The position numbers were made by a program, and so were the translations under genes. The notes below the pieces were generated by a model that was not told the DNA's origin, did no database searches, and was given only the letters and a program-made list of their open reading frames with translations. From a virus, in the IMG/VR virus record IMGVR_UViG_3300021403_000007, positions 1 through 64,000 of that record: 64,000 bases of DNA; one strand, 5' to 3'. Shown here piece by piece: positions 35,699 to 44,035 of the stretch; position 1 is the first letter of the stretch; each line of letters starts with the position of its first letter.

Positions 35699-37124
35699 TC
35701 TCATACTCCGTTTCGATTAACTCTAGGAACCTATTCTGTATCCGTTCGTTGTTGCCTAACAGTTGGTACAGTCGCTTCTCCCGCGTGCTGCCGCCCACCA
35801 TGGCAACCAAGGTTTTAAATTTCTGTCCGAGTCTTTTGATCCTCCCGTTCGCTTGGTAGAAGATATCTAGCGACGTTATAGGTCCAGCCCAAATGTTCAT
35901 CGTCGCTCTTGTAAGTGTTAACCCATGGGCTAGACAAGCCGGATGGCAAAGTAAAACTTTGTAAAGACCTTTGCGTTGGAAGTCATCGAATATTTTCACA
36001 CGCTGATTTGCTAACGTGTCACCTGACACTATACAGTGAGTGATTTTGTTTTTGGTTAACGTCTTGTGTAACCCATTGATCACACTCTTAAAAGGTGCAA
36101 ACAATATTACACTTTCGTTACAACTGTCTATCAAGTCTATTATCAATTGTAATCTAGGTGTATTGTCTAGCTCTATTACATCACCGTCACGATGGTACAC
36201 ATACCCCAGTGCTATCTGCAAGAGTTTACTCATTACAGCGCCAGCATTCAATGCGTCTACTTTTTTGTTCTTGATCAAAGCAACAGCTTTCTGACTCATT
36301 TCTTTATAGATTTGCTCTTGCTTAAGTGTCATTGGAGCGTAGTAATATTGGTAGACTTGTTCAGGAAGCTCAGTTACATCTGACATCTTAAAACGAACCG
36401 ATGGCTGCAAGCACTTGATCGCCATCTCTTCTGCACCCAGTCGTGGCTCCCAATAGAACTGGGTTTTTTTGATCATCAGTTGAGCACGGAACCAACTAAA
36501 AAACTGTGGAACTGTTCTGGGAGTAATACATGAAGCTGGCCCCCATACATCAGTCACGGCGCGGGGGATGGGTGATCCTGTCATACCCCATACATAACCG
36601 TGACCTATAACCAGTTCTTTGAACGGCAGGGTGAGGGTTTTTGATTTGCCATTACGGTAAATGGCTACCTCGTCGGCACATATTATACTAAACCCTTTCG
36701 CCCGTAACTCTGGGAGTAACATATTCACCCCATGATGATTGATAATATACACGTCCACGTCACGTCGCAATTGACGCAGACGTTCCTCTTTCGTGCCGTG
36801 AAGAATAGCGAACTTAAGCCACCATAATTCTTGTCGTATCTCGTTTGCCCACACAGTTATCAACGTAGACAGTGGCGCTATGACGAGTAATTTTTGTGCT
36901 AGCCCCATTATCCGCATGAAGTCAAACGACCATAATATACATCGGGTCTTACCTGTGCCAATATCATTAAGCACGTACGCACGACGTCTTGTAGTTAACA
37001 AAGCACAGGTTAGTTTCTGTACCCTGAACGCTGGCTTGCTAGGATCGCTTACGGGGAAGTGGTAGTCACTGAGTATGTCGTGGCTTGGAGTAAGGATGAC
37101 TGGTTGCGCATTGCTATAAGCCAC
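35691..37124 (-). CDS. SNF2-type DNA helicase
   Basis: A 477-residue superfamily 2 ATPase. Walker A is NDIGTGKTRC (residues 53-62). Motif Ia is LLVIAPLSTLITVW. Motif II reads IICADEVA, in place of the usual DEAH. Motif III is WGMTGSP. The second RecA domain has ESVILFAPFKSVI, an arginine-containing motif VI region (YQANGRIKRLGQ) and ATMNIWAGPI. SNF2 proteins translocate on double-stranded DNA; in phages they accompany replication and recombination nucleases. The gene overlaps the VRR-NUC gene by 76 bases. Confidence 0.85.
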   Translation of the reverse strand: MAYSNAQPVILTPSHDILSDYHFPVSDPSKPAFRVQKLTCALLTTRRRAYVLNDIGTGKTRCILWSFDFMRIMGLAQKLLVIAPLSTLITVWANEIRQELWWLKFAILHGTKEERLRQLRRDVDVYIINHHGVNMLLPELRAKGFSIICADEVAIYRNGKSKTLTLPFKELVIGHGYVWGMTGSPIPRAVTDVWGPASCITPRTVPQFFSWFRAQLMIKKTQFYWEPRLGAEEMAIKCLQPSVRFKMSDVTELPEQVYQYYYAPMTLKQEQIYKEMSQKAVALIKNKKVDALNAGAVMSKLLQIALGYVYHRDGDVIELDNTPRLQLIIDLIDSCNESVILFAPFKSVINGLHKTLTKNKITHCIVSGDTLANQRVKIFDDFQRKGLYKVLLCHPACLAHGLTLTRATMNIWAGPITSLDIFYQANGRIKRLGQKFKTLVAMVGGSTREKRLYQLLGNNERIQNRFLELIETEYEND

Positions 37125-37408
37125 TGTCGTAGTCTCCTTAGTTCCGTTTCATTACGTACACGAAATACGTTTGCTTTGTGTTTGGTTGAAAGAGTATTGG
37201 CTAGAAGTTTCTGGCGCTCGGTTAGGTCTTTGTCCCAGTCCTTCGTCTCTATGAAGAACGCTATCGCGCAATCGTTCCACGCAACCACGCAATGAAAGTC
37301 TAACCCAGCACGCCCATACCCCATCTGCACTGGTTGGAAGTAATAGCAATCAAACTCCCGGAGTAACTCCCGAACTTTGATTTTTACCTTGCCTTCAGGG
37401 GTTGTCAT
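37049..37408 (-). CDS. VRR-NUC domain nuclease
   Basis: A 119-residue protein matching the small stand-alone VRR-NUC nucleases: a YYFQPVQMGYGRAGLDFHCVV segment with the catalytic Asp, then FFIETKDW with the E-x-K pair and LTERQKLLANTL. These enzymes cut branched DNA such as Holliday junctions. It is placed next to an SNF2 helicase, a pairing common in phages. The ribosome site is GGAAGTAAAAC. Confidence 0.82.
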   Translation of the reverse strand: MTTPEGKVKIKVRELLREFDCYYFQPVQMGYGRAGLDFHCVVAWNDCAIAFFIETKDWDKDLTERQKLLANTLSTKHKANVFRVRNETELRRLRQWLIAMRNQSSLLQATTYSVTTTSP

Positions 37409-37829
37409 GTTTTACTTCCTTTTTTATACACCACAAGCCATTACCTGCTGGCTCTACTATACCTTTTTCTCGTAATTTGTCCAATCGTGAACCAAGTGAA
37501 CTTTCAGAGAAACCACCTTGTACAATTAGTCGTCTTAACTCTACTAGACGATGTGATCTTTCTTTAAGCGCTTCAACAATAATACGGTTCATCCCAAGGT
37601 CCAATCGCATCGGCCTAGTTGGGGGGCGTCTTGCATATCTCTTGTGTGGTCTATCGATCTTTGGCTTGGGTAAGTCAAATCGTTTGTCAAAACGGATTGC
37701 TGGATCATGACGAGGCGTAGGCGTTTCCTCAATCTCTCCTGCCGAAATAATTTCGAACGGAAGATAACGCATGGTCATCTTCATGAATTCTTCCGGCGTT
37801 ATTCTGATTTTTATCTCGTACTTAACCAT
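37395..37829 (-). CDS. Winged-helix DNA-binding protein candidate
   Basis: A 144-residue protein starting after GGAGAGCAAACC. The first 30 residues are beta-like, the middle is basic and proline-rich (RPHKRYARRPPTRPMR), and the last 65 residues look like a winged helix (RIIVEALKERSHRLVELRRLI, then LGSRLDKLREKGIVEPAGNGLW). It could be a regulator of the phage, and is one candidate binder of the dispersed palindrome. Confidence 0.6.
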   Translation of the reverse strand: MVKYEIKIRITPEEFMKMTMRYLPFEIISAGEIEETPTPRHDPAIRFDKRFDLPKPKIDRPHKRYARRPPTRPMRLDLGMNRIIVEALKERSHRLVELRRLIVQGGFSESSLGSRLDKLREKGIVEPAGNGLWCIKKEVKHDNP

Positions 37830-37856
37830 GGGTTTGCTCTCCTGTTACTCTCAGAA

Positions 37857-38186
37857 TTACTTGCGCTTTTGATACCTCTTCATTTGTATTACGTGGCGCG
37901 CCGATGGCTGTTTGAGCGGCAGGGGCATGGGTGGTATAAACTTAACTGCTACACCATTGGGCACAAACCCTAGTTTGTAACCTAGCGCTCTCGCTACCGC
38001 GTTAAGCGTGGCCGCTTGTGGCTTTCTCGTCTCGCCGTCAAACCATTTGCGTAACGTTACGGCAGTGACACCGCTTTCGTTTTCAATCCACTTGTATGAA
38101 GCACCGCTATCCCCGACCATGGTTCGCACTTCATCGATGATCGGGTCTTTGTCAACAAAGTTGTAACTTTTGTATGTGAACCCCAT
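37857..38186 (-). CDS. HTH (XRE/Cro-like) regulator
   Basis: A 109-residue protein after AGGAGAGCAAA. Residues 25-75 fit a Cro/CI-type helix-turn-helix: SGASYKWIENESGVTAVTLR then KWFDGETRKPQAATLNAVARALGY. The C-terminal 30 residues are proline-rich and basic. It is a DNA-binding regulator by family, and the best candidate in the window for a protein that reads the TTACTC/GAGTAA sites or the promoter boxes. It lacks the cleavable domain of lambda-type repressors. Confidence 0.75.
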   Translation of the reverse strand: MGFTYKSYNFVDKDPIIDEVRTMVGDSGASYKWIENESGVTAVTLRKWFDGETRKPQAATLNAVARALGYKLGFVPNGVAVKFIPPMPLPLKQPSARHVIQMKRYQKRK

Positions 38187-38208
38187 TTTGCTCTCCTGTT
38201 AAGGGGGT

Positions 38209-38913
38209 TTAAGTTCTTCCGTTGTGCTCGCACTCTAGCACGGGACAATGGGCTTTACATAGCCCGTTCTTCTTGGCGGGGAAGTTTACCTGTGCTGTAG
38301 CTTCCTCCATCCTTGTTAACTCTGGGAGTAACTCAGCCCAAAGTTCTGCCATATCACTACGACTAAACAACTCATGGGACTTGTCTTTAATTATTGTCCA
38401 CCAGTATTCAGCCCGCACCCCTATAACTTGTGGGAACATACTAAATATTGCTTGCGCATATAACGCTAACTGAATGATCTCGTCTTTGGGTTTACCGGTT
38501 TTATAGTCCACGATCTGTGCGGCGGCAGTGGAGGGAGTGAGAGGGTATAACTTAATAAGATCTACCTTCACCCGCACCCATACTTTTGGGTTAAAGTAAT
38601 CAACTGGTCTTAGTTCACGGCTGAGAGCGATTTCTTTTTCACAGATGTTTGTTTGCCCCGGCACCTTCATACTTGCCGCTTCATCACCCCAGTCGTTGAA
38701 ATTTACGTAGGCTGTGGGCATAGGTAAGCCCTGCTCTACCCTTCGCTTGAACGCCTCATGCAAGGCGTTACCATCGCTTAACTCGATTGACTGTGGTTGT
38801 TCAAACTTTTTAAGTATGGTTGTTTGGTAGTATTTCTTTGGACATATACGCCAATCACGCAGCTTGGTGTAGCTCCATGAAAACCCTTTTTGTTGTGGGC
38901 TGAACCTATTCAT
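38209..38913 (-). CDS. PD-(D/E)XK nuclease (Cas4/RecB-like)
   Basis: A 234-residue protein. It starts with FSWSYTKLRDWRICPKKYY, the typical N-terminus of RecB/Cas4-type nucleases with the first cysteine. A VDLIKLY...AAQIVDYKTGKP core (catalytic Asp, then D-x-K) follows, with a helix LALYAQAIF. The C-terminal CKAHCPVLEC provides three more cysteines, which together could hold an iron-sulfur cluster. It is expected to act as a 5'-3' or structure-specific exonuclease in recombination. Confidence 0.8.
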   Translation of the reverse strand: MNRFSPQQKGFSWSYTKLRDWRICPKKYYQTTILKKFEQPQSIELSDGNALHEAFKRRVEQGLPMPTAYVNFNDWGDEAASMKVPGQTNICEKEIALSRELRPVDYFNPKVWVRVKVDLIKLYPLTPSTAAAQIVDYKTGKPKDEIIQLALYAQAIFSMFPQVIGVRAEYWWTIIKDKSHELFSRSDMAELWAELLPELTRMEEATAQVNFPAKKNGLCKAHCPVLECEHNGRT

Positions 38914-39218
38914 TGTACTACCTCGTCTCTTATGATCTCTTTGATGTAGTCAGGGATAGAGTAAACGCCCCTGCCTTGAGAGATGATACACTTGTCGCCA
39001 AATATCTTTATAAGTTGACGACGCAACACAAAGAGATGCTGACGATAGGCTGACGTGTGAAACTCCAACCAGTTTGCATTGTACTCCCGGAGTAAGACAC
39101 TCAAGATGAACGCGCTACGCGGTGGGATTTTCAGCTTCAACGCTAGGACTGTTTGGTCTATATCTACAGACACAAACTTGAAAGAACTAAACGTGTGCGC
39201 TCTTTCGGTGAGGTTCAT
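38910..39218 (-). CDS. Small protein downstream of early promoter, possible regulator
   Basis: A 102-residue protein from ATG 39218 after AGGAGTAAAAG. A longer reading to 39272 would pass through the promoter and is rejected. The second half (AFILSVLLREYNANWLEF, then RQHLFVLRRQLIKIF and GRGVYSIPDY) could form a winged-helix, as in response-regulator DNA-binding domains. It is the first gene transcribed from the promoter at 39240-39268, a common position for an autoregulator. Confidence 0.55.
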   Translation of the reverse strand: MNLTERAHTFSSFKFVSVDIDQTVLALKLKIPPRSAFILSVLLREYNANWLEFHTSAYRQHLFVLRRQLIKIFGDKCIISQGRGVYSIPDYIKEIIRDEVVQ

Positions 39219-39239
39219 GACTTTTACTCCTGAGTATAC

Positions 39240-39268
39240 AGTATATACTACAACCTGACTCGTGTCAA
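39240..39268 (-). promoter_or_regulatory. Main promoter 1 (leftward, recombination/replication block)
   Basis: On the minus strand there is TTGACA (39263-39268), a 17-base spacer containing GTCAGGTTGTA, and TATACT (39240-39245). Upstream lies AAATACAAC-N5-GTTGC, an inverted repeat touching the -35. A palindrome variant with a two-base centre (39224-39237) covers the expected start of transcription. The same arrangement recurs at 45204 and 49302. Confidence 0.88.
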
Positions 39269-39273
39269 GCAAC

Positions 39274-41175
39274 TCAGAGTTGTATTTCCTTCACATTACC
39301 ATAGTTTTGTCCGACCTTCACTTCAGCGTCAAGTGGCAAACCACGTCCCCACCAAGCCGGTGTACGCATTTCTTGGTGAGCGATTTCTGCTACCGTAGTA
39401 ACTAGACCATCTGGCACAACGTATATTAGCTCGTCGTGGACTTGGTGCGCAAGTCGTATGTCGTTGATCATTATCGCTTTTAATCTGTCGTCGATCCGCT
39501 TGGCTGCGTCCATCACATGACAACGATCTAACGCCTGTACGTGGTTCTCAAGAAACTTCCCACCGTATATCTCACGTATCTCCCGAGCATATGTGAACAC
39601 CTTCCTGCCGCCAAAGTCACGAATGTTATCGTAGTAAAGTCTTAGCCCATTCGGCAACACCACGTCTGTGCCTTCAATGCGTGACGGTCCTAAGCGGCAG
39701 ACGAAGGGCCCGCCAACACCACCATGGGTTATGGGCATCATCTCTGTCAGTACTCGCTCTAACACGTACCAGTATTTAACGATACTGCGGAACTTATTAC
39801 GATAGAACTGCACCCACAATTGACAGTCAGCAAATGAAACGTCTATCGGTATACCGTTATCTGCTGCTTGGTTCACCAATTGTGTGAGAAACTTGTTCGG
39901 TCCCATCTGGAAGCCTAGACCCAATACAGTGTTCTTGGCAATAAACCGTTCAAGCTTGTCCGCTTTCGTGATGGTACGCCTGAACATGTCACTGCCAAAC
40001 CAACAATAAACATCGCTACCTTTGGCAAACTCTGAGAGTAATTGTCTTTCGTCAGCTAACCATGCAACTAATCTAGCTTCTATTTGGGACGCATCTACAG
40101 CTACAATCTTATACCCTGGTGGGGCTATCAAGCTCTCACGAAGTTTCTTTGACTTGCGAGAAGGTAGATTTTGCTGGTTGATCTTCCACTCACCGCTGAA
40201 CCTGTGCGTATGTGCCCCACCATACCTGAGAGCAATGGGCATCCATGGTTCGTCAAACCCATTCACTGCCGCTTCGGCCATGCCAATAAACCGTTGAGTA
40301 CGTCGTTCTTCCAACGTAGACCGTATCCCTATACGCGCTTCTGCGAGTGCTTGCACATCTGGGTTCTCATGCTCCTGTAACGCACGAAACCCTTCATCAG
40401 TCTTAGCAAATGCGAAGATGCGTTTAGATGGATCGGTTAGAGAGTTCTTCATGGGCGGGTCTACGCCTAGCCCCCATAGGGCTACCGCAAACATCTTGCT
40501 TGAAAGTAAATCAGCACGGGTCAAACCAACTCTTTCGAGTAAACTGTTTTTCTCTTGCAAGATAATGTTCAAGTGTTCATGCAAATGTGTTAAGTCTGCC
40601 TGAAAGTTTGGGGCAGTACACATTCTAAGTATCGCGTCCATCACCCATAGCTCACCCTTGGGGAACTTTTTGCCGAGACGCCTAATAATACTTCGACAAT
40701 TCTCTGTATCGGTAATACAGTATTGTTTGAATTCTTCCCAGAGTTCTGGTTGTGCTTCTAGGTCTTTACGTCGCATCCCAATAACTTTATGAACAGTCGC
40801 GCCTTTTGGCGGCAGACCAAGGACTTGCGATACGTTTTCAAGGTTTACACGACCGTTTTTGATTTTGTGTAACAAAACTGCTCGGGCTATACCCATTGCG
40901 TCTATTAGCATGTCAGGGTGTATGCCATACCTAAACGCCAATATACTTGCATCAAACAAAGCGTTATACGAAACAAACGCCCATGGTCGTGGATACTCTC
41001 GGAGTAAGTCTGCCACTTCGTCACCCGGCAGGAATGTGGCCGGTCCTTCGTTTGTGGCAATACCACAGCCAATTGTCTCCCAACGCGGGTCGAGAATATA
41101 CTCATATGGCGTCATGAGTTTAAGCGTATAGTATTTGTCATAATACGACTCAAAGTCGCCATAGATCATTTTCAT
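39274..41175 (-). CDS. Family A DNA polymerase
   Basis: A 633-residue replicative polymerase. The N-terminal 180 residues have a 3'-5' exonuclease (YGDFESY, SYNALFDASIL, CITDTENC). There is no 5' nuclease. Polymerase motif A is DASQIEAR (361-368). Motif B contains R410, K414 and then LGLGFQMG, so the residue equivalent to E. coli Pol I Phe762 is Leu418 and that of Tyr766 is Phe422. Motif C is HDEL (580-583). It copies phage DNA. Leucine at the 762 position has been linked to slower, more accurate synthesis and to temperate life cycles in viral surveys. It starts after AAGAGTAACACA. Confidence 0.92.
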   Translation of the reverse strand: MKMIYGDFESYYDKYYTLKLMTPYEYILDPRWETIGCGIATNEGPATFLPGDEVADLLREYPRPWAFVSYNALFDASILAFRYGIHPDMLIDAMGIARAVLLHKIKNGRVNLENVSQVLGLPPKGATVHKVIGMRRKDLEAQPELWEEFKQYCITDTENCRSIIRRLGKKFPKGELWVMDAILRMCTAPNFQADLTHLHEHLNIILQEKNSLLERVGLTRADLLSSKMFAVALWGLGVDPPMKNSLTDPSKRIFAFAKTDEGFRALQEHENPDVQALAEARIGIRSTLEERRTQRFIGMAEAAVNGFDEPWMPIALRYGGAHTHRFSGEWKINQQNLPSRKSKKLRESLIAPPGYKIVAVDASQIEARLVAWLADERQLLSEFAKGSDVYCWFGSDMFRRTITKADKLERFIAKNTVLGLGFQMGPNKFLTQLVNQAADNGIPIDVSFADCQLWVQFYRNKFRSIVKYWYVLERVLTEMMPITHGGVGGPFVCRLGPSRIEGTDVVLPNGLRLYYDNIRDFGGRKVFTYAREIREIYGGKFLENHVQALDRCHVMDAAKRIDDRLKAIMINDIRLAHQVHDELIYVVPDGLVTTVAEIAHQEMRTPAWWGRGLPLDAEVKVGQNYGNVKEIQL

Positions 41176-41185
41176 TGTGTTACTC

Positions 41186-42148
41186 TTATTGTGTTATTGG
41201 CGTTATTATATCTTGCCATATGTCGTCCCATGGGTTGTTAGTTTGGTGCCATTGCGCGTGCAAAGTTTGGCCCGTGATAGTTGCCTTCAACCTACGTTGG
41301 GCTTTCTCTCTTTGATATGCGTGATAGAACTCGTTGAAGTGATCTGTTAATCCATCTTCAAGTAATTCGTTGGTTAGTACAGGGACGATTGTAACACTGT
41401 CATCAGGTACAGGTGGTTTAGGTTTGTCTTTTATTATACGATAGAAAGCAATTAGTTCTGTGCCATACCCACAGATACCTTTGAACCATTTTGATACACC
41501 TGGAACATAGCGTGGGGGTTTTGCTTCAACGTATTCTTTTAACGCCCTGAATACTAATGGATCATTTGAGTCGCTATAAAGTGATGGCACGATGGCGCGT
41601 AACCATGAGAGCATGTGAACAGTCAATGGAACTGGAATACCATTCCTAAGAAACATACTAAACAATTCAAGAGTTGTTGACCACTGTATAGCAATGTCAA
41701 CTAGTGGGACTAACTTCTTCCCAAGTTTACTCTCGATAGTAATATTGTTTATGTACCTTGGCCACAACCAATAAGTATGAGTTTGGTCAACAGTAGATTT
41801 ATAGTTTAAGGAATACTCAACTCGCTGATTAAGAAACCCAGTAAATATATGAAGATTATCAGTTGACCAATTAGAAACTCTCGGCATCAACAATGATGCA
41901 TCAGTCATTGTCTGGTAGTCACCTGGGGGTATCAAGTCGTAATACAACTCCTGTTGGGCCATTGGCGTTGATAACGTGTACAACGTATCAATCGCTATTT
42001 CGCGGAGCTTATTTTTAATAAGATCGTGCGCTTTCACTTGCGCGACCGTTGGAATTTTAGTTCTTCTATGTGGTAATTCTTCCATCTTGCTCTCCAATGG
42101 TGGGGCGTCTGGGTCATCCCAGTTACACCCCGGCGGATCATAACCCAT
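41186..42148 (-). CDS. Hypothetical protein of the MoxR/VWA operon
   Basis: A 320-residue protein of unknown function. Two starts are plausible: ATG 42148 after AGGAGTAATA, and the in-frame ATG 42085 after TGGAGAGCAAG, the more typical ribosome site of this block, giving 299 residues. It is a mixed, tryptophan- and tyrosine-rich soluble protein without membrane segments. Eleven bases separate it from the VWA-metallopeptidase gene, and ten from the polymerase, so it is part of that operon. Confidence 0.55.
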   Translation of the reverse strand: MGYDPPGCNWDDPDAPPLESKMEELPHRRTKIPTVAQVKAHDLIKNKLREIAIDTLYTLSTPMAQQELYYDLIPPGDYQTMTDASLLMPRVSNWSTDNLHIFTGFLNQRVEYSLNYKSTVDQTHTYWLWPRYINNITIESKLGKKLVPLVDIAIQWSTTLELFSMFLRNGIPVPLTVHMLSWLRAIVPSLYSDSNDPLVFRALKEYVEAKPPRYVPGVSKWFKGICGYGTELIAFYRIIKDKPKPPVPDDSVTIVPVLTNELLEDGLTDHFNEFYHAYQREKAQRRLKATITGQTLHAQWHQTNNPWDDIWQDIITPITQ

Positions 42149-42159
42149 TATTACTCCTA

Positions 42160-43470
42160 TTATGTTTGGTCGAGTTGTTTCGGGAGTAACACCTTGTCAC
42201 CGAACGGGATGTCATGGTTCTTAATCGTACACCAGATGACTGGGTAGGGTGGCGGCAGGAGGGGAAATGCACCCTCTAAGTCTGTGAGGTATACCAAGAC
42301 CTCTGGCTCAAGTCCCTCTTGCGCTACCCGCTCAAACACCGGACAGAAGTCAGTCCCACCTCCACCTTTGATTTTACGCATCATGTCATCGGGTGTATCA
42401 AGCTCAACATACTCATTCACTGCCGCATCACATTGCATGAACACCAATGTACGTGGACGCGCTTGCTCCATGAGTCCTACACCCTCAGTGCAGAACATGT
42501 CCATAGTTTTCTGGTTGATACTCCCAGAGTTATCCACCACGAACACGATTGTCTCGCAGCCATACTTTACTTTCGATGGTGAGCCTATGCCTCTAAGCAT
42601 CAACTCATTGTCGAGTGTAGACCATGTACTAAAGTCAGCGCCCATCCGTCGTGACATGGTGACTGTCAAGTGTTCACGCCAGTCAACTTGTGGCTCCAAT
42701 AACTTAGAGAGCCCACGCTCTAGCGCCGCTGGCAATCGGCCTTGCGCCTTCGCACTGGCAAGAGCGGCAGTGAGGGCGTTGTCCCAGGCTTGCGGGTTAC
42801 GTGCCTCTCGCGCTTGTGCTGGCGTCTTACCCGTGCCCTTACCAGGTGTTAAGTGCTCGTCGAAGCTCTTATCACCACCACCGTTGCCAGATGGCTTGGG
42901 CTGACCCTTACTCCCAGAGTTAGGTTTATTTTGTTTGTATAGTTTCCTGTACGCGGTGGTCAAATCATCTTGGTAGGTTATTAGTTGGGGCTCATGCCAA
43001 CAGTCCTTTGGCGCTTCCCCCACCTTGCCGCGCTTCAACATGTCATTGATAAGACAGTCAGCGGCGACTTGCATGACTTCGCTAACATAAGGGAGTTTCA
43101 TGCCATCAGGGTACAGGATGTATCCGAGTTGTGCGAACCGATACATCATGCCACAATGATTGAATATACCATGACAGATTTCATGGCAAGCAATAAACAC
43201 CCGCTGTTGTAACGTATGCTTGAAATATTCTGTTGGATTAATAAACATGAACTGATCATTAGTGGCGGCAATAGGAATTTCGTCTGTGAACCATGCCAAC
43301 TCACGATCTTTATCCTGCATCATGCGGAACCATACATCGGCAAAGGCGGGCTGGTTCACCAATAGCGCTGTACGCGTCTCCATCCATAGTTTTGCCTGTT
43401 GTGGCGTTATGGGTAACTTGGGCCACTTCTCACAGCTAGTCTCGACCTTGAACGCGCCAATCTCGCCCAT
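42160..43470 (-). CDS. VWA-domain protein with HExxH metallopeptidase-like region (DUF2201-like)
   Basis: A 436-residue protein. Residues 88-105 include ACHEICHGIFNHC, a zinc-binding HExxH helix with a third histidine. Residues 175-225 are a disordered Gly/Lys/Pro linker. Residues 305-420 are a von Willebrand A domain with the MIDAS motif DNSGS (313-317), GGGGTDFCPVF and VYLTDLEG. This pairing of a peptidase-like region with VWA occurs in DUF2201-family proteins that work with MoxR AAA+ ATPases, and such an ATPase lies two genes upstream. It is probably an adaptor of a chaperone-like machine; the target is unknown. Confidence 0.8.
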   Translation of the reverse strand: MGEIGAFKVETSCEKWPKLPITPQQAKLWMETRTALLVNQPAFADVWFRMMQDKDRELAWFTDEIPIAATNDQFMFINPTEYFKHTLQQRVFIACHEICHGIFNHCGMMYRFAQLGYILYPDGMKLPYVSEVMQVAADCLINDMLKRGKVGEAPKDCWHEPQLITYQDDLTTAYRKLYKQNKPNSGSKGQPKPSGNGGGDKSFDEHLTPGKGTGKTPAQAREARNPQAWDNALTAALASAKAQGRLPAALERGLSKLLEPQVDWREHLTVTMSRRMGADFSTWSTLDNELMLRGIGSPSKVKYGCETIVFVVDNSGSINQKTMDMFCTEGVGLMEQARPRTLVFMQCDAAVNEYVELDTPDDMMRKIKGGGGTDFCPVFERVAQEGLEPEVLVYLTDLEGAFPLLPPPYPVIWCTIKNHDIPFGDKVLLPKQLDQT

Positions 43471-43471
43471 G

Positions 43472-43672
43472 TTACTCTCCCCGTTCTAAGCGGACCAATT
43501 TTAGTGCTTTTGGTTGGGTTTCGACAATGCCGGATAATACGTGTTTCCATAATCCGGCGCGACGATAGGGTTTCCAATGAGCTTGCCAGAGATAACCTCT
43601 CTCTTTTTCGCGTTTAGCTAGAACCAGGTCGTCAATTTCGCGAGCCCGAATAATTTTTGGTGTCTTTGCCAT
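43472..43672 (-). CDS. Small basic protein between MoxR and VWA genes
   Basis: A 66-residue basic protein (many K and R) beginning MAKTPKIIRAREIDDL. Its ATG overlaps the stop of the preceding gene, and two bases separate its stop from the next gene. It contains aromatic residues near the middle (YLWQAHWKPYRRAGLW). No known family; operon position suggests a part of the MoxR-VWA system. Confidence 0.55.
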   Translation of the reverse strand: MAKTPKIIRAREIDDLVLAKREKERGYLWQAHWKPYRRAGLWKHVLSGIVETQPKALKLVRLERGE

Positions 43673-43920
43673 TAGCCCTCACTCCCATCACTCTCAGAGT
43701 AATACGTGTCAACGCGTTGGTCGAACAAAGTTAAATTCGTAGTACCAACATTGTCATCGACAATTGACGCCGTGATAGTTGGTGATCGCTCCGCTAGCAT
43801 AGCGAGTTGTGCGTATAAGTCTGTCGCACTGCTGCGTAGCACCTCTGTGTATACCCCGCGCATAGCAGGGTCATGTGTAGGTATGTCGGCTCTGACATGG
43901 ATGGTAAAGTGTACACGCAT
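43672..43920 (-). CDS. Small hypothetical protein of the MoxR/VWA operon
   Basis: An 82-residue protein starting MRVHFTIHVRADIPTH after GAAGGAGAGCAACC, the strongest ribosome site here. The frame is open further up to ATG 44034, just after the MoxR stop, so a 120-residue form with a helical N-terminus is possible. It is alpha/beta in appearance, with a beta strand pair at the start. Function unknown. It carries a palindrome copy near its 3' end (43688-43702). Confidence 0.55.
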   Translation of the reverse strand: MRVHFTIHVRADIPTHDPAMRGVYTEVLRSSATDLYAQLAMLAERSPTITASIVDDNVGTTNLTLFDQRVDTYYSESDGSEG

Positions 43921-44035
43921 GGTTGCTCTCCTTCCTTCTTCCTTGGCTCGGTCTTGCTCCAGCCTCCGCCACACTTCTTTGGCTATGTGCTTGAGTAAAG
44001 CCTCTAGCTCTGGACCATTCCCTTGCATATACATT

